Assembly: GCA_007130045.1 (NCBI GenBank)
Contig: SLTG01000064.1
Location: 1-49,814, forward strand
DNA: 49,814 bases
Direction: 5' to 3'
DNA from: Opitutales bacterium
Lineage (GTDB): Bacteria; Verrucomicrobiota; Verrucomicrobiia; Opitutales; T3Sed10-336
In this document: positions 44,807 to 49,814 of the stretch, one piece after another
How positions within the stretch are numbered: position 1 is the first letter of the stretch
Layout of the letters: each line of letters opens with the position of its first letter
Notes under the pieces: generated by a model
Told to the model about the DNA's origin: nothing
Seen by the model: only the letters and a program-made list of their open reading frames with translations
The model's database searches: none
Made by a program: the position numbers and the translations under genes

Positions 44807-45586
44807 CTACAATACGATCCTCAACCCGTCGTACGCCAGGCGGACCGCCGAAGGCAGACCCGCTTCGACCGCGGCATGATCGACGGTGTGAGTCAGATGC
44901 GTCAGGTAATTGCGCGGCGCGCCGATATCGAGCGCGACCTCAACCGCCTCATCAATTGTCATATGGGTCGGGTGTGGCGCCTGCCTGAGGCCGTCCAGAA
45001 CGACCAGGTCGGCGCCCCGCGCCATTTCACGCTGCTCCTGTGAAACGCTCTTGCAATCCGTGTAATACACGAACTTTTTCCCCGTTCCCGCCTCCTCGAA
45101 TACCAGACCAATGACTTCGATATTCCCATGCGGAAGCAAAGTGCTGCGAATCCGCCCGTATTCACCCTCGATAACACCAGGCATCTCGCGAAGCAAAAAC
45201 GCCGGATAACCGCGGATCGCGGCTCGGTCAAGGATCGCGTAGGGAAACGTTCGCCCCACGCATTCAAGCGCGTCCGGGGTGGAAAAAACCGGGAGCGCCC
45301 CCCCTTCCCGCGCGTCGCAGAAACGGCGCAGATCGTCCATACCCATCAAGTGATCCGCGTGCCCGTGCGTCAGGATGAAAAAGTCGATTTTCGTAATTAA
45401 ATTACCGATACATTGAATCCGGAACTCCGGACCCGCATCCACCTGGATACGCGCGCCGCTCATGATCACGTGTACGCTGGTGCGGCTGCGTTTGTTCCGC
45501 GGATCCTCGGAACGGCAGGTCGGACAATCGCACCCGATCATCGGCACGCCGTGCGAGGTTCCGGTTCCGAGAAAAACAATCTCCAT
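44807..45586 (-). CDS. MBL-fold metallo-hydrolase, PhnP-like
   Basis: A 259-residue metallo-beta-lactamase-fold protein. The N-terminus IVFLGTGTSHGVPMIGCDCPTC has the PhnP-like Gly and Cys positions; the metal-binding HGHADHLMGMDDLR motif follows, then a late THLTHTVDH with the remaining His ligands. PhnP is a phosphodiesterase on cyclic ribose phosphates; relatives have other phosphodiester substrates, so the exact one is inference. ATG at 45586 is chosen; the frame remains open further upstream, but that part overlaps nadB and is low-complexity. It lies 79 bases after nadB, likely in the same operon. Confidence 0.9.
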   Translation of the reverse strand: MEIVFLGTGTSHGVPMIGCDCPTCRSEDPRNKRSRTSVHVIMSGARIQVDAGPEFRIQCIGNLITKIDFFILTHGHADHLMGMDDLRRFCDAREGGALPVFSTPDALECVGRTFPYAILDRAAIRGYPAFLLREMPGVIEGEYGRIRSTLLPHGNIEVIGLVFEEAGTGKKFVYYTDCKSVSQEQREMARGADLVVLDGLRQAPHPTHMTIDEAVEVALDIGAPRNYLTHLTHTVDHAAVEAGLPSAVRLAYDGLRIVL

Positions 45587-45665
45587 ATCAATCCATTGCG
45601 TGGTCGTGTAAATGGGCGCCTCCACTCCGTTAGCACGGCGGCGCCGCGATTGTTCTGCGGATAAA

Positions 45666-47288
45666 TCACCCCACCTGATCAGGTCGGCGACGCACCCGGC
45701 TCGGTTCGAAAAAAGCCCGCTTCTCCGGGTGATCAATGGTGTAGTGCAACCCCCGGCTTTCCGTCCTCTGGGCTGCGCATTCGACGATGAGTTCCGCCAC
45801 CACAATAAGGTTCCGCAACTCCAGCAGGCCGGAATCCACGGAAAAATTCCAATAGTAGTCGTGAATCTCCTGCGCGAGGTTGCGAATTCGCGCGCGGGCG
45901 CGCTCCAACCTGCGCGTGGAGCGGACGATCCCGACGTAGTCCCACATCGCGCGGCGCAACTCGTCCCAGTTGTGCGATATGACCACCCGTTCATCTTCGT
46001 TGTTTCCCCCGTAGTCGATCCATTCGGGAAGAGTGCCGTTCTCCCGACGCGCCCCTTTCAGGTACGCCGCCACCGCCTCGGCCCCCCGGTGAGAAAGGAC
46101 GAGTGCTTCGAGCAACGAATTGCTCGCCAGGCGGTTGGCTCCGTGCAATCCCGTGCACGCCGCCTCTCCGCACGCGTAAAGACCGGGAAGCAGCGTCTCC
46201 GCGTTGAGGCTTGTCTCGATTCCGCCGCAGTTGTAATGGGCGGCGGGGACGACGGGAATCCTGTCCTCCCCGATATTGATCCCCTGCTTTAGGCAGGTCG
46301 CGTTGATGTTCGGAAACCTTTCCTTGAGATAGGCTTCGTCATGGTGAGTGATATCCAGCCACACGTAAGGCGCCCCCGTTTTCTTCATCTCGGCATCAAT
46401 GGCGCGCGCAACCACGTCCCGTGGAGCCAGGTCGGCCTGCGGATGGTATTCCGGCATGAACGCGCGACCTTCCATGTTGCGGAGGATAGCACCTTCACCA
46501 CGTATGGCTTCACTGATCAGAAACCGCTTCTCGTCGTGACTGAACAGTGTCGTGGGGTGAAACTGGATGAACTCCATGTTCGCCACGGGCACTCCCGCCC
46601 GATAGGCCATTGCCACCCCGTCACCGGTCGCAATATCCGGATTCGTCGTGTAAAGGTAAACCTGGCCGATGCCTCCGGTGGCGATCAGGATAACCGGCGC
46701 CTCGAATACGACCACTTTGTTGGCGTGAACATCGAGAGCGTAAAGTCCGACCACCGCGTCGTTCTCCGGATCCTCGCCCTGCGGCCGGCCGGCAAGCTTA
46801 TTCCGGGTGATGATATCGATTCCAAACGTATGTTCGAGCATTGCAATGCGAGGCGAACGGGCCACCTGCCCGAGCAACGCTTCTTCGATCGCCTTGCCGG
46901 TCATATCCTTGACGTGGAGGATTCTGCGGCGCGAATGCCCTCCCTCGCGCCCTAGGTCGTATTCTCCGCTGTCCAATTGGGAAAACCGGAGCCCAAAGTC
47001 GACCAACTCCCGTATCCGTACCGGTCCCTCGCTCACGATTTCGCGCACGACCTTCTCATCGCACAGTCCGTCACCCGCTTCCAATGTATCATGGACATGA
47101 CTCTCGAAGTCGTCTTCCTCCGAAGTCACACAGGCGATACCGCCCTGGGCATAATTCGTGTTGGAGTCCGCGCTGTTCTTCTTCGTCAGGATCGCAACGC
47201 GATGCCCCTGGTTTGCAACCGTCAACGCAAAACTCAAGCCGGCGATCCCGCTGCCCACAACCAATACATCAAACTTTCGAGAGTTCAT
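45666..47288 (-). CDS. nadB: L-aspartate oxidase
   Basis: A 540-residue flavoenzyme of the succinate dehydrogenase/fumarate reductase family that oxidises L-aspartate to iminoaspartate, the first step of NAD synthesis. The FAD site VVGSGIAGLSFALTVANQG is near the N-terminus. NTNYAQGGIACV and the HPTTLF block lie in the first half, and YNCGGIETSLNAETLLPG and GLHGANRLASNSLLEALV close the catalytic region. A helical C-terminal domain is present. It follows panC by 103 bases on the same strand; nadA is not in the window. Confidence 0.96.
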   Translation of the reverse strand: MNSRKFDVLVVGSGIAGLSFALTVANQGHRVAILTKKNSADSNTNYAQGGIACVTSEEDDFESHVHDTLEAGDGLCDEKVVREIVSEGPVRIRELVDFGLRFSQLDSGEYDLGREGGHSRRRILHVKDMTGKAIEEALLGQVARSPRIAMLEHTFGIDIITRNKLAGRPQGEDPENDAVVGLYALDVHANKVVVFEAPVILIATGGIGQVYLYTTNPDIATGDGVAMAYRAGVPVANMEFIQFHPTTLFSHDEKRFLISEAIRGEGAILRNMEGRAFMPEYHPQADLAPRDVVARAIDAEMKKTGAPYVWLDITHHDEAYLKERFPNINATCLKQGINIGEDRIPVVPAAHYNCGGIETSLNAETLLPGLYACGEAACTGLHGANRLASNSLLEALVLSHRGAEAVAAYLKGARRENGTLPEWIDYGGNNEDERVVISHNWDELRRAMWDYVGIVRSTRRLERARARIRNLAQEIHDYYWNFSVDSGLLELRNLIVVAELIVECAAQRTESRGLHYTIDHPEKRAFFEPSRVRRRPDQVG

Positions 47289-47391
47289 TCGGCGTCAAAA
47301 TGAAAAATGGCGGCCGCTACTTCGGCTGAAGCACGAAGCTCCCAGGAGAGCAACCTCGACCATTTTGCGCACAATTTCACAACCCGGAGGA

Positions 47392-48252
47392 CTAAAGGAG
47401 AATATTGTCGATCAACCTGATCTCATCCACCCACGCGGCCACCGCAAGAAGCGATTCACCGGGCACGATTTCGCGCCTTGCCTCCATGGTCCGCAGGTCG
47501 ACAATGGATACGTAAATCACGCGCACCCGCCGTTTGGTCTGCAAAATGTTGGACACCTCAGCCTCCACCCTGTCCGTGTTTACGATGCCCGAACCGACCA
47601 TCTCCTTCGCCCGAAAAAGCGCCTGGCTGATCACCGCGGCGTCCTCCCGCTGATGCCTGCTCAGGTAATGATTTCGCGAACTCATCGCCAGACCGTCCTC
47701 CTCGCGCACCGTTGGAACGACGATGATTTCGACCGGGAAATGAAGGTCGTCCACCATCTTCCGGATTACGGCCACCTGCTGGGCGTCCTTCTGACCGAAT
47801 ACGGCGAAATCGGGGCGCACGATGTTGAACAACTTCCCGACCACCGTCAACACGCCGCGAAAATGATTCGGCCGAGAAATTCCGCAAAGCCGCTTGCTGT
47901 AAGTCTCCTCGTTGATGAAGGTGGAAAAGTTTCTCGGATACATCTCATCGCCGGCGGGATAAAATACGCAATCCACGTCGGCCTTCTCACACGCGGAACG
48001 ATCCTTATCGAAGTCGTGCGGGTAGCGCTCGTAGTCCTCGTTCGGGCCGAATTGGATCGGGTTGACGAAAATCGAAACGACCACCTTGCCGGCCTTTTCG
48101 CGCGCGGCCTCGATCAGGCTCATGTGTCCTTCATGAAGGTACCCCATGGTCGGCACAAACCCGATCCGCCCGCCTTTGGAGCGAAGTGCAATCGCCGCCG
48201 ATTGCATTTCCTGAACTGATCGAATAATCTGCATTCTTGCTTTTTCTTCCAT
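47392..48252 (-). CDS. panC: Pantothenate synthetase
   Basis: A 286-residue PanC, which joins pantoate and beta-alanine with ATP to make pantothenate, the coenzyme A precursor. VPTMGYLHEGHMSLI contains the HxGH nucleotide motif near residue 40. FVNPIQFGPNEDYERYPHD, FGQKDAQQVAVI and the MSSRNHYLS motif follow, as in all family members. The ATG at 48252 is used; another Met at residue 7 could also serve. It is the first gene of a minus-strand unit with nadB and the MBL hydrolase, divergent from dapL. Confidence 0.96.
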   Translation of the reverse strand: MEEKARMQIIRSVQEMQSAAIALRSKGGRIGFVPTMGYLHEGHMSLIEAAREKAGKVVVSIFVNPIQFGPNEDYERYPHDFDKDRSACEKADVDCVFYPAGDEMYPRNFSTFINEETYSKRLCGISRPNHFRGVLTVVGKLFNIVRPDFAVFGQKDAQQVAVIRKMVDDLHFPVEIIVVPTVREEDGLAMSSRNHYLSRHQREDAAVISQALFRAKEMVGSGIVNTDRVEAEVSNILQTKRRVRVIYVSIVDLRTMEARREIVPGESLLAVAAWVDEIRLIDNILL

Positions 48253-48421
48253 ACGCCTCTGGCGGTTTGCGGGCTGCGGCGGCGCAAATTCGCGGACGGC
48301 ACCGGCACCACCCCTAAAAGAGGGTCACAGGAAACCGCTCTCCTGTAAAGAGTTAATGCCGGGATAAAAAAACGGTTTGCTCACCCCCGGCACTTTTCAT
48401 TTAAATTCCAGGTTTTCTATT

Positions 48422-49666
48422 ATGAGCGAATCCTACATTCAGAATCTTTTCGCCGAACGCATCGGAGGCGCGTCCTACGGAAAATCCACCGCGATCTACA
48501 AATTCGCGAAAATCAAGCAGGCGAAAGCGGCTGCGAAAAGGAAAAATCCGGATACGCCGCTGATTGATATGGGCGTGGGCGAACCCGATGAAATGGCGGA
48601 TCCCCAAGTAGTCGAAACTCTCCGGAACGAAGCCGGGAAACCGGAGAACCGCGGTTACGCCGACAACGGCGGACCCGAGTTCCGGGAAGCGGCGGCCGAT
48701 TACATGAAGAAGGTCTTCGGCGTAAAGGAGCTCGATCCCGAAACGGATGTCATCCATTCCATCGGCAGCAAAACCGCCCTCTCCCTCCTCCCGGCCGGCT
48801 TTGTCAATCCTGGCGAATACGTCATCATGACGGTCCCCGGCTACCCGGTCCTCGGCACTCACGCGAAGTATTACGGAGGCAACGTCCACAACGTCGAATT
48901 GCATGAGGAGAACGACTTTCTCCCCAACCTCGGCTCGATTCCGCGGGAAGTGCTCGAAAAAGCGAAAATCCTGGTCCTCAATTACCCGAACAATCCTACC
49001 GGAGCCTGTGCCACAAATGAATTCTTCCAACGTGCCGTGCGTTTCGCCAAAGAGAACCGGCTCATAATCGTTCAGGACGCCGCCTACGGCGCGTTGGTAT
49101 TCGACGGGAAGCCCCTCTCGATTCTCAGCGTCCCGGGCGCAAAAGACGTCGCCGTCGAGCTGCACTCCCTTTCCAAGAGCTACAACATGACCGGGTGGCG
49201 AATCGGGTTCGTCTGCGGCAATCCGCTGATCGTCAAAGCCTACGGCGACATCAAAGACAACAGCGACTCCGGACAATTTCTCGCCATTCAGAAAGCCGGC
49301 GTCACCGCTTTGAAGCATCCGGCAATCACGCAAAAGATTACCACGAAATATTTCCGTCGGATGGATCTCCTGGTTGAAGCGCTGAACGCGGGCGGATTCA
49401 AAGCGAAAAAATCCGGCGGCACCTTCTTTCTATATACGCGTGCGCCGCTTTCCGCGACCCGGGACGGCAAAACGACACGATTTGACACCGCTGAAGCTTT
49501 CAGCGAATGGTTGATCGGCGAACAACTGATCTCCACCGTCCCGTGGGACGAAGCCGGACCCTACGTCCGCTTCTCCGTCACCTTCGAAGCAAAGGACGAA
49601 AAGGACGAGAAACGAATCATTCACGAAATCGCGGATCGCCTGAATCCGTACAGCTTCGAGTTCTAG
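48422..49666 (+). CDS. dapL: LL-diaminopimelate aminotransferase
   Basis: A 414-residue PLP enzyme of the DapL pathway, converting tetrahydrodipicolinate directly to LL-diaminopimelate for lysine and peptidoglycan. DMGVGEPDEMADPQVVETLR, NYPNNPTGACAT and the PLP-lysine block HSLSKSYNMTGWRIGF (near 250) fit the DapL/AspC-like family. This route is typical of plants, chlamydiae and other PVC bacteria, supporting the taxonomic guess. ATG at 48422 is chosen because ESYIQNLFAERIGG is the family start; the frame is open 15 residues upstream. A TTTAAA at 48400 might be a -10 box. The last 148 bases of the window hold no gene. Confidence 0.93.
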   Translation: MSESYIQNLFAERIGGASYGKSTAIYKFAKIKQAKAAAKRKNPDTPLIDMGVGEPDEMADPQVVETLRNEAGKPENRGYADNGGPEFREAAADYMKKVFGVKELDPETDVIHSIGSKTALSLLPAGFVNPGEYVIMTVPGYPVLGTHAKYYGGNVHNVELHEENDFLPNLGSIPREVLEKAKILVLNYPNNPTGACATNEFFQRAVRFAKENRLIIVQDAAYGALVFDGKPLSILSVPGAKDVAVELHSLSKSYNMTGWRIGFVCGNPLIVKAYGDIKDNSDSGQFLAIQKAGVTALKHPAITQKITTKYFRRMDLLVEALNAGGFKAKKSGGTFFLYTRAPLSATRDGKTTRFDTAEAFSEWLIGEQLISTVPWDEAGPYVRFSVTFEAKDEKDEKRIIHEIADRLNPYSFEF

Positions 49667-49814
49667 CCCGTCCCGGAATTCCCACAACCGAATGCTAACC
49701 CATCTTCGACAGTTCCGAAAGAACGATTAGCTGTTCAAGCGGGTTTCCTGAAGATTTCACTGATTTTTCTCCACTACATTTTCGATGATTTTTGGGCGGG
49801 TGGGCAATTTCAGC

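Noticed and set aside
45587-45994. N-terminal extension of the MBL hydrolase frame
   Set aside because: It overlaps nadB on the same strand and is Arg/Thr-rich low-complexity sequence; the MBL fold starts at 45586.
48357-48392. TGCCGGG...CCCGGCA inverted repeat before dapL
   Set aside because: Only seven pairs around a 22-base loop in GC-rich DNA; likely chance, though it sits in the divergent panC-dapL promoter region.

Overview
The window reads as chromosomal DNA of a Gram-negative, GC-rich bacterium. Envelope genes point to an outer membrane: LptD, a TolC-family lipoprotein, MacAB-like export, and WaaG- and WaaP-like lipopolysaccharide core enzymes. The mix of LL-diaminopimelate aminotransferase (DapL), a sialate O-acetylesterase, several sulfotransferases, a bacterial SET-domain protein and a DUF3127 protein suggests the PVC group, most likely Verrucomicrobiota (Opitutales-like). 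That placement is inference; no rRNA gene is present. No prophage, insertion sequence or CRISPR array was seen. Several starts are GTG or TTG.

Layout. 0.1-2 kb: a PHP phosphatase overlapping a SixA-like phosphatase, then a DUF3127 protein and tRNA-Gln(UUG) on the minus strand. 2.2-5.9 kb: glycerol use (glpK, glpD and an overlapping membrane protein), with a perfect inverted repeat before glpD. 6.0-7.5 kb: secreted sialate O-acetylesterase. 7.8-15.9 kb (minus): seven co-directional surface-glycan genes, comprising three sulfotransferases from different families, a beta-propeller protein, two GT4 glycosyltransferases and a tandem-duplicated WaaP/Kdo-type kinase, closed by a terminator. 16.0-21.0 kb (minus): a TolC/MacA/MacB-type tripartite exporter directly upstream of that cluster.

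21.2-28.7 kb: SET-domain methyltransferase and Sua5 on the plus strand, then a PilB-type ATPase with an unknown partner, Obg without its usual C-terminal domain, and glgB on the minus strand. 29.0-43.2 kb (plus): ferredoxin with a clear terminator, cysteine-free LptD, ScpA with an overlapping small gene, a tail-anchored proline-rich protein, thioredoxin, a BaiN-type flavoprotein, an EamA transporter, a WbpM/CapD-type sugar dehydratase, a cytidylate-kinase-like protein, a thioredoxin-like lipoprotein, a TPR protein, accA and an SLC13 transporter with RCK domains. 43.2-48.3 kb (minus): chromate transporter, MBL-fold hydrolase, nadB and panC. 48.4-49.7 kb: dapL.

The strongest candidate for something new is the 7.8-15.9 kb cluster. 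Its gene content fits a phosphorylated and sulfated lipopolysaccharide core or other cell-surface glycan, and the tandem kinase, with catalytic residues visible in both halves, is its most unusual member. Everything else is mostly housekeeping with a few unknown small proteins. All calls are by eye from the sequence; no database search was run.
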